Source: Lobulomyces angularis (lineage: Eukaryota; Chytridiomycota; Chytridiomycetes; Lobulomycetales; Lobulomycetaceae). Taken from it: DNA of 59,241 nt. Numbering within the stretch: the stretch's first letter is position 1; each line of letters starts with the position of its first letter. The stretch is taken from positions 454 through 59,694 of the forward strand of contig JADHYX010000104.1 of NCBI GenBank assembly GCA_027604685.1, written 5' to 3'. The notes under the pieces were generated by a model, which saw only the letters and a list, made by a program, of their open reading frames with translations, was not told the origin of the DNA and made no database searches. Of the stretch, positions 22,601 through 36,641 are shown piece by piece. Made by a program: the position numbers and the translations under genes.

Positions 22601-25600
22601 ATATCGCGGATGCTAGCTTCAGTTGCAGGTAACATTATTTTCATTATGGTATAAAGAAAATAAAAATTAGTGTTGCTGTATGGAAAAAGCTGATTTTGAA
22701 AGTTATTGGTTATTATCCAGAAGATTATACCTTGATAATAGATACCTGTTGTAAATTAGCAAATATCTGGAATAGCTGTGGCAATAGAAGTGATAAAGTA
22801 CTAAATTCAACACAGTCCATATATGATAACTTTCAAATTTTTTCACCATTTTTTATGGCTTATAATGGGGTTAATCAAGAGGATTACTCAACAAAAGTTG
22901 CGGATAGGATTTTTTTTGTCATTATTGATTTAATAAAAGAATTCGGCATTAAAAACTTCTTTTTTGATAAATCTCTCTTATCTGCAGACAAATGTTTACT
23001 GTTAAAAGAATTAATGAAAAGAAGCCTTAGTAAAATAAACTTGGATATTCAAACACCTATTATTGAGGAGCCATATGATATTACTGAAGATGAAGAAGTT
23101 TATGGTGAAGATGAGAGATGTTTTTTGGAAAAATCCTACCTATTAAAATTCTTACAGTACTCAAATAATGATTCTATGAGTAATCCAAATGTATTGGAAG
23201 CTATCACTTCCACTCTTAACGAAGTTAACAACAAAAAGGTTGCTGCAAATATTAGTCATTCAAATATTCGTTCCGAGACAGTTTTTGTAAATTGTTTATT
23301 CAACTTTTATTTTAGCGATAAAAAAAATAGTTGTTATGAAGAAGGAGATTTTAAAAACTTAAATTTGGTTTTGTATGGCTTAAAGCTCGTCTTTCAACAT
23401 GCGAAGAACACTATAAAACATTCTGATGTGCGGAAATTTTTGTTGTTTTTGAATGAATTCAATTTCGAAGGTAGGTTTCCAATAACTACTTTCATTAAAC
23501 TTTATTTCTTTAGAGCATACTCTCTTGAAGGTAGTGATTGTGGAAGCACTGTGTTTTGTGGAGGGCGTGATTAATGCTACTGATTCAAATGACGTGGCAC
23601 TTCAATCCATTAAATATCTTAGAGAATTAAAATCGTTGACAGTAGAAAATGAGAACTATATATCTGGTAACTAAATATTTGAGTCTTTTTCAATTTATTA
23701 TTCTAAGCTGTGGAGCATCTTTATCTAGTAAATACATTATTAGAAGGAAGTAAATCAAAAGAAATTGTAATTTCAGCAAAAGATCTGATACCGAAAATCA
23801 GAGTGCTTTTAAAAGACGTTGAAAATTTTTCACTCACGAAAAAAAGAGAAAATTGCTTCATATCTGAAGTATTAAGATTTTTCAAAAATTTTTTGATACT
23901 CTCCCTTGGATTAAACCTAATAACTTTAGGGTCTGCTAAATTTATAGTTAAACTCTTCACTGCTTGTCTGGAAGTATGTGAACTTCCAGCAAACTAATTT
24001 TAAAATTAACCTTTTTTTAGAAAGCAAATTCACTAAATGATATGGAAAAGGTAACGCTGTTTCGCAGTTTGGGGCTGTTTATCGCGATTAAAGAAGAATA
24101 CGAAAATGATTCTGAAATTTGGAGCATGCCTGAATTAGAACCAGAATCCATGGATGATATATATAAAATGATATTTAATTTCCTCTTAAAAGAATCTGAT
24201 TGTAAGTAAATATTTGTTTTTTCCTTATAAAATTTCTTTTTTAGCTACCATTAATAACGAAGATCACATTGTCAAATCCCACACTATTTTCCAAAATTTA
24301 TTGAGTGAGATTTGTCATGACCTTCCAGAAAAGATATTATTAGAAATGAGGCCATTTGAGAAGGTATTTGTACAATTTATTTTTTTAATTTAACTGTAAT
24401 TTTAAAGCTATGCAAATTGTTTTATTGCTATAATTATGAAATTCAAAAAATTTCCTATAGTTTTTCAAAGGTGTTAACAAAAGAATTTGTGCACATACAA
24501 TCATTACGTATTGAGATGAAAACTTTAGAAGAAGAAACGGAGTATAAATTGCCTGATCCTATAATGGAAGCAGCCAAGTACCAACTAAATGTCAATTTAA
24601 CTTTGATAAATTTTGAGGATTTTTCGCATCATGTTGATTTGGCTTCCCCAGTTCTGGGCTATTTGATAAGCTGGATGACTTTATTTGATCATTTTGATGA
24701 TGCAGTAAATATTATAAATTCTAATCATTAATTTGCAGTAGACATTTGCTTTAAAAGCTGCTTTAGTTTCTCACTTGTCTGACCATGATGAAATTTTTAC
24801 AATATTTTTGGAATTTATTTTTTCACTCATCGGCCTGGGGACATCTGCTAACGCGATAGTATTCGACATCAACAAATATGATTTTCGCTCCATTGAAATG
24901 AAAAGTTTTGATGAAGAGGTTGAATTTGCATTTCCTCTGCTTGCTAGCCATTTATACTGGAGGTGTTTACGCGTTGTGCCCACGTTAGTAAGAACATGGT
25001 GTTCCCTATGTAAAAACCGTCAATTGTTGATCGCTGTTGAGAGGTAATTTATTTTACATTTTCAATGGTTACAACTATATTTAGTTTTACGGAAAAGTAT
25101 TATTCTCCCCTTATCATTCAAGAAGAGTTCAAAGCAGTTTTAAGCGCCGATAGATCATTATTTGAAGGTGTTTCCGTTAAGAAAATAAACAATGAAATTT
25201 TAGCTTCTTATGCTGTAGAAGAAGCCATATTAGAAATGATTATTAAACTGCCACAAACCTATCCTTTGAGGTACTAGAATTTGTTTAAAATTTGTTAATT
25301 TTTTTTTGAAACAGACAAGTTGAAATTGAAGGTGGTAGCGGCAATAACGCTGGAGTTGCTGAAAGTAGATGGAGATCATGGTTGTTAAGGTGATTTGAAA
25401 TTGTTACATTTTGAATTCTAAAAACAAATTTTCTTAAAATAGTGCCAAAACCGTTATGGTTGCTCAAAATGCATCCATGGTGGAAGCAATAGTGATTTTT
25501 AGAAAAAATATCAGTTTGCATTTTGAAGGTGTAGAAGATTGCGCTATCTGCTATTCAATTATTAGTGTTTTAGACAGAACTCTTCCTACAAAGCAGTGTA

Positions 25601-25743
25601 AAACTTGTAAAAATTTATTTCATGGTTCCTGTTTATATAAGGTATAAAGTATTGCTTCTTGTTTCATTTTAATTTTCCATTGAATATAGTGGTTTCGATC
25701 ATCGAATCAATCTTCCTGTCCACTCTGCAGAAGTCTATTTTGA
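19623..25743 (+). CDS. LTN1: listerin E3 ubiquitin ligase
   Basis: A long gene of about 20 exons with short introns. The N-terminus begins MGKDKGSNLGRVKGNAEPAG, then the conserved start of the HEAT array (ANLRVILKKLQKRDTVTKIK, then LPLLPIWPNIFNKFSIDFEK and KQVICCWMLATLDPAKEVAN). The middle is a long all-helical HEAT-like region with little sequence conservation. The C-terminus is a RING-CH-type finger: CAICYSIISVLDRTLPTKQC, then KTCKNLFHGSCLYK, then WFRSSNQSSCPLCRSLF. All eight zinc ligands are present. Listerin ubiquitinates nascent chains on stalled 60S subunits in ribosome-associated quality control. Exons 1 and 2 are 19623-19868 and 19917-20292; the last begins at about 25690. Confidence 0.92.
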
Positions 25744-26097
25744 CAAACCATTGAGAAAAAATTTACTATTTTAACTGAATAGTAATTATATTCGGAAAAA
25801 ATAATGAAAGTTTTATATTTTTGGTATATAACCTAATCCACAACTTTCGAACAAAAATTGTTACGTTGAATCAATACCATTTTGAAACGGTACATTTAAA
25901 TATTAGAAATAAAGTTTTTTTTTTTTTTAATTGGTTTATACGAATTTAATTTAAATAGTCTTAATATAAATTACAGAGTATATAAAAAACAAGTATTCAA
26001 TGGTTCGTTTTGACTGAAATTTTGTAAAATCGAATGCTGGTAAAACTTAACCTTAAATTTAAGAACATCTGAAAGTCTTTTTTACATTACAAGAATT
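25744..26097. other. convergent intergenic region
   Basis: Between the 3' ends of listerin (plus) and centrin (minus). It is AT-rich and presumably carries both 3' UTRs and polyadenylation signals (aataaag-like at about 25908). No gene is seen. Confidence 0.45.
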
Positions 26098-26819
26098 TTA
26101 TCGAGTGTCATCATTATCCATCATAATGGATATAAATTCTTGTTCATTAACTTGAAAATTTTAAATACTGTAAAAAAAATTAAATAAATACTTTCACCAT
26201 CTTGGTCTAAGTCGAATTCTTCAATCATTGCTTGCAGTTCATCATCATCCACTTGCTCTCCAATTTCCTTTGCAACTCTCCTTAAATTTCTTAAATTTAT
26301 TTTTCCAGTCCCATCGTCATCAAAAAGTTGAAAAGCCTTTTTAATTTCCTCAATAGGATCTCGATCTAGAATTTTTTCAGTCACTATTGAAAAATAATAG
26401 GGTTTAATGAACATTGATTATCAGCTAGTAAACAAAACTAGAAACTAATAACTTACTAACTTTGTTAAAATCGTCAAAATCTATTAGACCCTGGTCTTCA
26501 TTATCAAAATCTCTTAGTATTTTTAAAACCTCCTGTTTTTTCACATCAAACCCTAACTTCAGTATATAAATTATTATAAATATATGATATAGCAAATATT
26601 ACAGCTCTCATAGCAACTTTTAACTCATGATAATCCAATTTATTATCTTTGTCAGTATCAAAGAGAGCAAAAGCCTTTTTTAAAGGTAATGAAAAAAAAT
26701 GAAGCAAATTTTTCTGAAAAGTGAATAAACGGTACCTCTTTTATTTCAGTTTTTTGGTCTTCATTTAATTCCTTTTTAACTTTGTTCCTTTTTGTAGAAA
26801 ACTTTTGCAGAGAAGACAT
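26098..26819 (-). CDS. CDC31: centrin (Cdc31/centrin-3 type)
   Basis: About five or six exons encode a protein of about 165 residues with four EF-hands. The start is [22 protein letters not shown]-hand 1 loop is [14 protein letters not shown]-hand 3 is [12 protein letters not shown] and EF-hand 4 is DLDQDGEINEQE; the second ([14 protein letters not shown]) looks degenerate. The C-terminus is [12 protein letters not shown]. Spacing and the sequence [20 protein letters not shown] are centrin hallmarks; the short N-terminal extension fits the Cdc31/centrin-3 group more than the flagellar centrin-2 group, which is a judgement by eye. Centrins act at microtubule-organising centres and in TREX-2 mRNA export. 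The start codon is 174 bp from that of SMC4 on the other strand. Confidence 0.92.
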
Positions 26820-26993
26820 AGTAAGTTAAAATTTAAGAGTATAATTTGTTAAATATTTTAGGATATAATTTTGCAATGAAGTATATAATTAATACGAAAA
26901 TTATATTTTTGTTGATTTCAGTAAATTTGGAGGAACAAAAAATTTCAAGGTTGTTTTAACAAATAATAACCCTTAAAACCCCTGTCTGTTTAA

Positions 26994-29900
26994 ATGTTGA
27001 CTGCAGAGATACCGGCAAAACCTTCAATAGATTTAACTCCTGTTCAATCCCAAAATGGAGAAGCCAGGATTATTATGACAAATATAATTGTAGAGAACTT
27101 TAAAAGTTATTATGGAAAAAAAACCTTAGGCCCATTTCATAAGGTTCAATAAAACAATCATATAATTTACAAAAAATATAAAAATAGTCGTTTACTTCTA
27201 TTGTCGGTCCCAACGGTTCCGGTAAAAGCAACGTGATTGACAGCCTATTATTCGTTTTTGGGTTCAAAACTAATAAGCTACGACAAAAAAAATTAAGTGA
27301 ACTAATTCATTCTTCGGCGGGCGCTGAAGATTTACCATACTGCAACGTTGAAATTCATTTTGTAGAAATTTTCGACTCTGTAATTTGCAACAAATAAAAT
27401 TTTTTTATAATTTTGCTCTGTGTAGAGTGATGCAGATTCTTACCAGATAAAAGAAGGATCAGAAATAATAATTTCTAGGACCGCGGAAAGAAAAAACGAA
27501 AGAAGTACATACCGGCTTAATGGAAAAGTTGTACAATACAAACAAGTTCAAACTTTATTGTTGGATAAAGGAGTAGACTTAATTCACAATAGGTTTTTAA
27601 TCTTGCAGGTATTGTAAAAATCTTTTAAGAATTAATTATATTTCTACAGGGAGAGGTAGAAAGTATTGCACAAATGAAACCTAAAGCTTCTAATGCAAAT
27701 GACGACGGTTTACTTGAATTTTTAGAAGATGTAATAGGAAGTAGTCTTTACAAAGAAGATATTAAGAATCTTAATACATCTGTAGAGGAATTGAATCAAG
27801 AAAGAAATTTTAAATTGCAGAAAGTTCAGGTGGTGCAAAAAGAGAAGGAGGGACTAGAGGTATTAAGGAAATAATTCATGAGTATTAGAATTTTAAAAAA
27901 TAACTAGAATGGTAAAAATGAAGCGGTTAAATACATTAAATTGGAAAATTACTTGGCGATTAAAAAAAATCAACTCTTACAAACTGAAAACTATGAATTA
28001 ATGCTTGAATCTAATGCATTACATTCTGAACTCGATAAAAGAATTTCAAAACTTGAAAATTTGAAACTGAAGTTGGCAGAATTCAAATTAATTCTTCAGG
28101 ATCACCAAACAAAGGAAAACGTACTTCTGAAGGATTACGATATATTAAAAAATAAAGGAAATTCCTTTAAAGTGCAGTTACAAAATTTTGAAAACATTGA
28201 AATTCAATTAAGGGAAAAGATAAAATTTTTAAAAGCAAAAATTAAAAAAAATGCAAAGGTGATAACAACGGAAGAGGCAAAATTAGGCGAAATCAGTAAT
28301 TTTTTAAGAACTTTTCAGCATGATTTTAATTCAAAATTGGATGAAATTAAAGATTTAAGCAATAAATTGGCGGTCGAGGAAAAGCTATTGGATGAAATTA
28401 CCGAGGGTTTAAAAGGTATATGAATTATTTAACTACTTATAAAATTATTTTCCAGATAAAACGCATGTTTTTCAAGAAGATATAGAAAAAAAGCAGATGG
28501 AACTTGCTCCGATATTAGAAGAGTTAAATGTTGTAAACAGTGGGATAAGTGTGATCAATGAAGAGAAAGAAAATTTAGTAAAAAAAATAACAAAAGTTGA
28601 AGTTGCCTTAAATGAAAATAAGCAACAGTTACAAGATCTTTCTTTATTAAAAAAAGAAAAGTTAGTTACAATAAAGGAAATCAAATCTCTAAAGGACTCT
28701 TTATTGGAAAAAGATAATATCATTGAATTGGAAAAAAAAGTAAAATTATTTTCTAAGTCTTGGAACATTTATATTTTTGTTATAGAATTTATTATTTAAG
28801 GAAACTGAATTGAAAAAAAAGTTATTAATGGAAAATGATGCACTTCAAAATAAAAAGACATTATTAATGGCATCGCAGACTAAAGGAGTAGTTTTACGTA
28901 CTTTGATTCAAAGGCAAAAGGAAGGGCGTATCAATGGAGTATATGGCAGATTAGGCGATTTGGGCACAATAGACCAGAAATTTGATGTTGCAATATCAAC
29001 ATGTTGCAAAAGGTTAGATAACATCATTGTTTCAAAGGTGGAAATAGGCCAAAAATGCATTAAGATATTAAAAGACGAAAACTTAGGGCGAGCAGCATTC
29101 ATTTGTCTGGATGTTATAAAAAAATTTACAAAAGATGACATGGCGGGTAACTTTCCTTTACCAAGGCTATTTGATTTAGTCAAACCTAAGGAAGAAAAAT
29201 TTGTAGAACCGTTTTATCTCGCTTTAGGCAATACGTTAGTTGCCAAAGATTTACGAGAGGCGAAACAAGTTGCCTTTGGTAAGACTCGATACAGAGTGGT
29301 AACTTTGGATGGGCAGTTAATTGAAGCAAGTGGTACAATGTCAGGTGGTGGAAATAAAATATCAAAAGGCGGTATGAGCTCATCTTTTAAAGCTGAAGTT
29401 TCAAAGAAAGATATTTTAATATTGGAAGAAGAGTTCAATGCATCGAAAAAATCTTTAGAAGACTGCAGAATGAGGTTAAAAGAACTGGAATCCGAAAAGG
29501 GTTCTGTAGAAAAAGAACTAACGCCATTGGAATTGGAATCACAAAAAGTAGAGCTTGATTTAAACCGGTTGGAAGAGAATATGAAAGAAATTGAAACTAT
29601 TTGCCTTGATCTCCAGTAAATATTACAATATTTTGCATTAATTTTCTTTTAGAAGCGAAGATCAGCCAGACAAACAAGATATGGATAGATTAACCTTCTT
29701 GAATGAAACATTGTTAAAGAAGAGTAAAATTTTGAGTGGAATTGAGGGTAAAAAAAACTCTATAGAAAGTGCCATTAAATTGTTGCATGAGGAAATTTTG
29801 AGAGTTGGTGGAAGTATTTTGAATTTTCTTTTTTAGTTTTTTTTAAATTCTTTAACTGCTAGCGAAACTAAGAGTTCAAAAAAGTAAAACTGATGGATTA

Positions 29901-31355
29901 ATTGAACAAATAAAATATTTGGAAGAACTTAATTTGAAATCACAAGTTGAAAATCAGCTGAAAATCAAAAAGGAAAAAAAAATTATTGAAAACTTAACGT
30001 TAAAAAAAGAAGAACAAATTAATACTGAAAACGAAATTCTAAGCGTAGATGCATCAGTTAAGGAAAACTTGTCAAAATTGGAAGAGCTTAAATGTTCATA
30101 TAATGAGATAGAAGAGGAAATTTCAGAAAAAGAAGCTGAATTAAGTGAATTTAGGAAAGATTTTGAATTAAAGAACAATGAAATCACTGCCCTCAAGCAT
30201 ATGGAGGTAACGTTTGATAACAAGATTTCTATATTAAATTTCTTTTGTCTATTTTGACAGAGTAACTTAAGAAATTTTGTAGATGAGAAAAAAAAGAGAA
30301 TTGAGGATTTAAATCATTGGAAAATTCAAAACGAAAAAGAAATAAGTGAATTGAAAGTTCAATGTATTGAGTAAGTAAAACTAAATTTAATTGACTGCGT
30401 TTAAATTGTTCTCCTTTCCAAGATTAGAAGAAGAAGAGGAGATGGAAGATTTAATAGAATTTGAAGAGGATGAGTTAAAGAAATTCGATAAGGAAATTTT
30501 ATCAAAGGATATTGAGGACATAACCGGTATGTAAAAAGAAATAAATAAATTGCATTCACAGGAAAATGTTACTATATATTTTCTTTTAGAAAAATTAGAA
30601 AAATTGCAACCAAATTTACAAGTATTGGAAGAATATAAGGAAAAATTGATGGAATTTAAAACAAAATCTCGCGATTTATTGGAAATCACTAATAATCGAG
30701 ATGAAAAATTAAGGCAGTTTGAACTGATAAGCCAGAAGCGGTTAGATGAATTTATGACTGGGTTTAAAATTATTTCTCAAAAATTGAAAGAAATGTATCA
30801 GGTAAAATTTCTTTCAACTAGTGACGCTAGAAGCATATTAATCAATTTCCCTAGATGATTACTTTAGGTGGTAATGCAGAATTGGAATTAGTTGACAGTT
30901 TAGATCCATTTAGTGAAGGTATAATATTTAGTGTTATGCCGCCTAAAAAAAGTTGGAAAAACATTAGCAATCTTAGTGGGGGAGAAAAGGTATTCATGAT
31001 CCTCATCTTAACTTAACTTAAATAAATTTACAGACTCTAAGTTCCCTTGCACTTGTTTTTGCTCTTCATCACTATAAACCAACGCCTCTCTATGTTATGG
31101 ATGAAATCGATGCAGCATTAGATTTTCGCAATGTTAGCATTGTTGCAAACTATATCAAAGAAAGAACAAAGAATGCCCAGTTCTTAATAATTAGTTTAAG
31201 AAATAATATGTTTGAATTAGCTGATCGATTAGTTGGGATCTATAAGGTAAGCAAAAAAAAAAAAAAAAGATAATAAAAAACTTATTTTTAAATTCTAGAC
31301 TGATAACAAAACGAAATGTGTGACCATCAATCCCAAAGGAATTCATGTTATGTAA
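26994..31355 (+). CDS. SMC4: condensin subunit SMC4
   Basis: A multi-exon gene (about twelve exons) encoding a full-length SMC ATPase. Head: IIVENFKSYYGKKTLGPFHK, Walker A GPNGSGKSN, and FLILQGEVESIAQMKPK. First coiled coil from about 27670. Hinge at about 28870-29340: EGRINGVYGRLGDLGTIDQK and SGTMSGGG. Second coiled coil to about 30800. C-terminal head: DPFSEGIIFSVMPPKKSWKN, signature motif NLSGGEK, Walker B PLYVMDEIDAALDFRN, and H-loop region FLIISLRNNMFELADRLVGI. The blocks QMKPK and VMPPKKSWKNI distinguish SMC4 from the other SMC proteins. It pairs with SMC2 in condensin for mitotic chromosome compaction. The start ATG gives a short leader before the head. Confidence 0.94.
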
Positions 31356-31465
31356 ATTATAAATATAAAAAATGTATTGCACCATAAAATAAAATATAAA
31401 CACTCAAAATTTCATTAAAAACTGATTTTTTATTATTTGAATATTAACTTTCTACTAAAATATGG

Positions 31466-33027
31466 CTAACTTCCGTTGTCAATATTATACTTTTTAAATG
31501 CATTTTCAATTTCTTCAGTCAATGCTTCATCGTTAGATAAATAAAATGTCTTTAAAAATTTTAATTTTAAAAATAAATTTTCAAAGTCAACACCTGTAAG
31601 ACTAGTGTCAACTGTAAAAAATTCTCCAGTAAAGTGTACTAAATTTGAACAATGTTGTTGAAAAAATTGAAAAACTTCATAATTTAAGGTATCATTAAAA
31701 TCAACATTCATTATTTTTAATTTTTGATTCTTTTTTAAAATTGGTTTAAAATCGCTTAAATTTACTCTGTTTAACAAAACAATCTCATTTAAACAGTTAA
31801 ATCTTTCAGACACCAGGTTAAAAATATCAGCATTTATTATTGCCCCCTAAAAATTAATAAAATAAATAAAATTTTTGTTATATATCTTACCCAAAGAGAA
31901 AGTTGGGAAACGTTAGGATAATGTTTTGCACCTAAAAAATCCAAAAAACTAGTTTTTTGGTAATAAGGATTAGAATTTTCAGCATCAAATCTAATTAACA
32001 AAGATGATATATTTAGTAAAATAGGCGTCCAGACAATACTGGCACCTTCTTTTAATATTGCGGCTTTTAGTGTTTTTAGTTTACTAAATTTAACATTGCT
32101 AAAAAACTCGAGTAAATTAAAATTTTCAGTAGCGTCAAACAATCTAAAATTGCAGAGCTGTTTAAAAACTTCAAGGCAGTTTGAATTTAGCAGAGAAACA
32201 TTAAATTCTGAAAAATCCACAGTGTCCAACATTAGACTTTTGAGGTTAGGACAGTTTGAAGTAATGGTCATTAAGGTTTTAGCATTTAATGTGTTCCAGG
32301 TATCAAAGTATGTAAGGTTATTTAAACGAGAAGTTATCAAACAGCAACTAACGTCGTAGGGAAAAAACTGTAAATTATCCCTCACTTTTCTGTAGTAGAT
32401 TTCAGTAGTGGAAGGCTGAAACCAGTGTAAATCTTTAGTTTTGTTTCTGTATTCTGCATTCATTTTTAAGCACAAATACAGTGGTAAAAAATTTTCTTCA
32501 TCAACTTCAATACTTTCGAACAGTATTTCTCGAGAAATTATACTCCATCTTTGATTCACCAAAGAAAAATTCAACAAATCAATCATATTTTCGCTAGATG
32601 ATAACATTATTAATCGCAATATTTCGATTGGAAGGTAAGTGTCAATGCAACTTTGTTCTTTAAACTTTTTTTCTTCTATTGTAGAATTATCAATTAATTT
32701 ATCTTTTTTAACTAATGATAAATGCCTCCTTTCTAACATTTTGATACCTATTGTAAATAATTTTATTGTAGCTTTATGCATCTGTAAACTTCTCATTAAT
32801 TTCAACATGATGTCCTTACAAGTGGAAGAAGAAACATTTTCTATTTCATTAATTGGGAAATTATCTTCAAAAAAGTACTGATAAACAAACTTTTTAAACA
32901 TAGTAACTATAATAAATTGCAAGTCAACATTTTGTTGTTTTTTAAGACTTTGTTCATATTCCTCAAATGCCTTTAATACAAATCCAGTAAAAATTGCCAG
33001 TCTTCCTTCTTCTAAAGTATTCATCAT
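31466..33027 (-). CDS. F-box protein with leucine-rich tail
   Basis: Two exons, 33027-31891 and 31846-31466, joined in phase 0, give about 505 residues. A degenerate F-box lies near residues 125-175 (TYLPIEILRLIMLSSSENMI, then FSLVNQRWSIISREILFESI), preceded by a helical N-terminus. The rest contains imprecise Leu-rich stretches (NLTYFDTWNTLNAKTLMTI, NCPNLKSLMLDTVDFSEFN, KLKTLKAAILKEGASIVW) like those of fungal F-box/LRR proteins. It probably acts as a substrate adaptor of an SCF ubiquitin ligase; the substrate cannot be inferred. The stop lies 110 bp from the end of SMC4, which is on the opposite strand. Confidence 0.68.
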
Positions 33028-33089
33028 TTTGCATTCTTTTTTTTTTTTTTTTTTTTGAACAATTTTATTTCAAGGAAAAAAAAAAAAAA

Positions 33090-36000
33090 TTATTTATTTA
33101 ATTCTGCCCATTTCAATAATTCAGATTTAGAAATTTCAATAAATCTAGCATTATTTTCTATCTCCTCTAAACTATATTCCAGTTTGCTTTTCAAGGATTT
33201 TAATATCAGCAATCGTTTTTGTTTAACTATTTCCTCTGTACAATCCTCTCCCGCAGCCCAGCTTTTTATTTCAGAAATAAACTCTTTATCAACGGAGGTA
33301 CTTGTGCAAATAACTAGTATTGCTTTAAGAGACCCTTTTGTTGTATAGTATCTATCTACTAAGACATCCCAATTTTTCTTGAACCTGCGCAATACATAAA
33401 AAGTTGAATTAATTATACTATTACCATTTCCACAAAAGCGGCTTCACAATTAATGGTATTGGACTACTATAAGTTAAGTTGTATAGTACGGTTCTAACAT
33501 CATAACTCTTAATCACGTTTAAATTCAATAAAGCATCCTTCAGCAAGTAATCTATAGCTTCAGGTGAACTAGTGCAACCTAAGCTTTGTAAACTTTGTAC
33601 TTTTACATCATCGTTCGGAGAGGTTGCATAAAGATGTAAAAGTCTTTTAATTTCTTCCAATTGATTTTTGGAGGATTGTAAATGAAGATCCAGACCTTTT
33701 TGAACTAAATTTGAATTTAAGGCCCCCAATTCACCATTCATATACTTTTTCATCCGAGCATCAAATTCCATTATTACGCTACCAAAAGAATGGAATTGGA
33801 AAAAAAATCACCAATAAACAAAATAAAAGTTGAAAAAAAACCTTTCTTCTCCAACATCAGCTAGGCTTAAAATAACTACAGTTCTCTTTAGCTGGGTAAA
33901 GTGGTCTTCATTTTCTATATACTCCCATCCTACAATTTTTAAGTGGCGATAAAAGATTTTTTTTTGAAATTTCTTTAAACTATGCAAAACTTTTGTATCT
34001 TCTTTATATATAATTGAAATTAAATTTTGCAATATGCTTGCTATTGTCTTTAGAATACTAAAAAAAAATAAAATAAAAAATTAAATTTAAGAAATATAAA
34101 AATTAAATAAGAAATTAAATAAAATTTATTACTACTTACTATACATCATCTTCGCTCAAAAATTCATTCAGGAGTTCTAAACTGTCAGCAATGCTGGTTA
34201 ACCCTGCCCTTGCTAAAGCAAATGAATCAGATATTAGTCCAATTTTTTCTGAAGGTGGCAAATCATTCATCCTACATAACTTGATTGATTCTTCAGGATT
34301 AAGTAACACTCTGAAAAACCCGTAAAGTTGATTATTCATCTTCCAATAGCTATTTTTATCTTTCTTGTATTTGAATGTAAAAGTTTCTTCTTTTTTACAC
34401 ATTAAGAAATTGTAATCCTTTTCGTTAGTTTTCAACCCCAACGGAATAGACCACAGAGAATTTGAATCAGTTACGTTAAAATTTTGGCTTGTTAAAAATC
34501 GTTCTCTATTTTATTAAAAAGTACAAAAATATGAAAACAGTTAAAATAGAAATAAAATTTTTTTGTTTAGGCTACTGTCTCAATGTTATGGTCATTTCCT
34601 GATTTTTTTCGTTATACTTTTCTTCTAATACTCTTAGTAACGGATATCCAACCTTTTATTTATAACAAGAATTTTTTTTTTATTTAGTACATTTTCATAT
34701 TTCATTGTTTTTAAGTACTTGTGTTATCCAAGTTTTCATCAAACTAGATATGTTAATGCCACTAGACTTTCCTAGGTGATCCCAAAGATCCTCTGAAACA
34801 GCATTTTGATAACTAAAGCTTTTTAAATAAGAAGATACTCCAATATTAAACGTTTCCTTTCCTACAAAATAGTACAGCATCCTTATCACACCTGACGCCT
34901 TTGAGTACGTTATGTCATCAAATATGTCATTAATTTCCGAAGGAATTTTTACTGCTGCTTGAATGGGGTGACTAGTGTGCATAGAATCTCTTTCAAGACC
35001 TCAAAAGTTGTTAAAAAAAAAGTTGCATTACACTTTAATAAATTTACCATCATCGTAATCTTCTGTTATGTAAGTATTGAAATATGACCAATCGGGGAAT
35101 CTCAAATCCATAGCAATCATAGAAATAAAGGTGGCAAACCCTGTAAATAATAAAAAAGAAATTTTTGTAAAATTGGCAAAAGTTTTACCTTCATTTAACC
35201 ATCTACAAAAAAAAAAATAAAAAACCAGTAAGAGAGTTTTATAAATTTTTTTTAAAATATTTTACAAATCATCCCACCAGTTCATTGTTACAAGATTTCC
35301 AAACCACTGGAAAACAATTATTAAAATAAGAATTTTAAAAAGGTTTAAAAATTTTACTTGGTGAGCAATTTCATGTGCTACAGTTTCCGCTACATCCATC
35401 TTAGTTTGTAACGTTGAATATTCATCGCATAAAATAAATTCTGGAGTAAATGTTATTAATCCCCAGTTTTCCATTGCTCCTTTGATATGATAATACTACA
35501 TTAACTATGCAATTTTAAATTCGATTTTACCAGCTGTAAAGTCGTCAACACACAAAATATCCATTTTAGACAGAGGATAGGGCACCTTGAAAATTTCAGT
35601 AAACATTTTTAGGCAATAAATTGCAATATCTAATGCAAACTTTCCCTTTTGCTTTTCTCCAATTCCAGTCCAAACTACGAAAATACTTCAATTTTTTTTT
35701 TTTTTTTAATATATCAAATAATACCTTTGACAGTAACTGGTACCAATTTCGATTTAACTTCATTGCATATAGATGTACAATTTTTTAACGCTTTACATAC
35801 ATCGATTGTTTCAGATAAATATTCCAGCTGTCCAACTGCAAAAGCAACCAGATAGGTGCTCATTTTGGGAGTAGTATTAAATTTGACCACTTTTAAATCA
35901 TTTTCTATTACTTCATTTTCAATGGATTCATTTGACAATGCAGTCAAAGTCTTGGGAATTCTAAGCGTAATATCAAACTGCGCCTAAAAAATGTTAATTA

Positions 36001-36641
36001 AAAATTCCTATATCGTTTTTATATTCACTTTTAAGGATGGTTCATCCCAACACGGAAATGCTCTTCTACAATCTGTTGACTGAAACTGAGTAACCATCAA
36101 CCACTTAAATTCGCTTTCTTCATCTTCCACACTTGATCTGTAAAATCCACCAAATTTGTCATTGTGAAATCCAAAAAATTCGACAACAAACGTCAAATTT
36201 TCATCCTTTATTAAACTATTTTCAAATTCTGTTTCCAGTTGTTGCAATTCTTGATTTACAGTAAAATTTTTTGCAGCTTCTTTCTCTTTTGAATTTTTAA
36301 TGATATGCACTGAAATTATCTCTAATTCCTTTACGTTGCAAATAATTTTTTGCGAAGTTTCATTTACAATTAAACTTTTAATTTTTTTTTTATTTTTTTT
36401 TTAAGGTTAGTAATTTGATAAAAACTTTAAAAAATTACCTCACTTTAACAAATCCTTTATACTTAAACGGTTCAGTAAAATTTGGTGTTAATCCAACTTC
36501 ATAACGCAACGGCTTCACATTGGTGGGTAGTACTTGTCTGCTGGAAGAACTACATTTGATCTCACATTGATGAATTTCTTCCTTATTCGCGGTAGCAAAC
36601 TTATTCGCAACTACAGTTTCAGCAGAAGAGTTACATCCCAT
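33090..36641 (-). CDS. M1-family zinc aminopeptidase, predicted N-acylated
   Basis: About twelve exons encode a full M1 aminopeptidase of the puromycin-sensitive/Ape2 type. Visible: [20 protein letters not shown] at the N-terminal beta domain, [27 protein letters not shown], exopeptidase motif [11 protein letters not shown], zinc site [20 protein letters not shown] with the third ligand in RWLNEGFATF, and a C-terminal ERAP1-like helical domain ending [14 protein letters not shown]. Catalytic residues look intact, so it should remove N-terminal residues from peptides. The unusual part is the start [11 protein letters not shown]: Gly2, Cys3 and Ser6 fit an N-myristoylation plus palmitoylation signal, which would tether the enzyme to the inner face of membranes. 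The start is the first in-frame ATG. Confidence 0.92.

Noticed and set aside
28908..29438. Minus-strand frames across the SMC4 hinge
   Set aside because: Antisense of a strongly conserved coding region.
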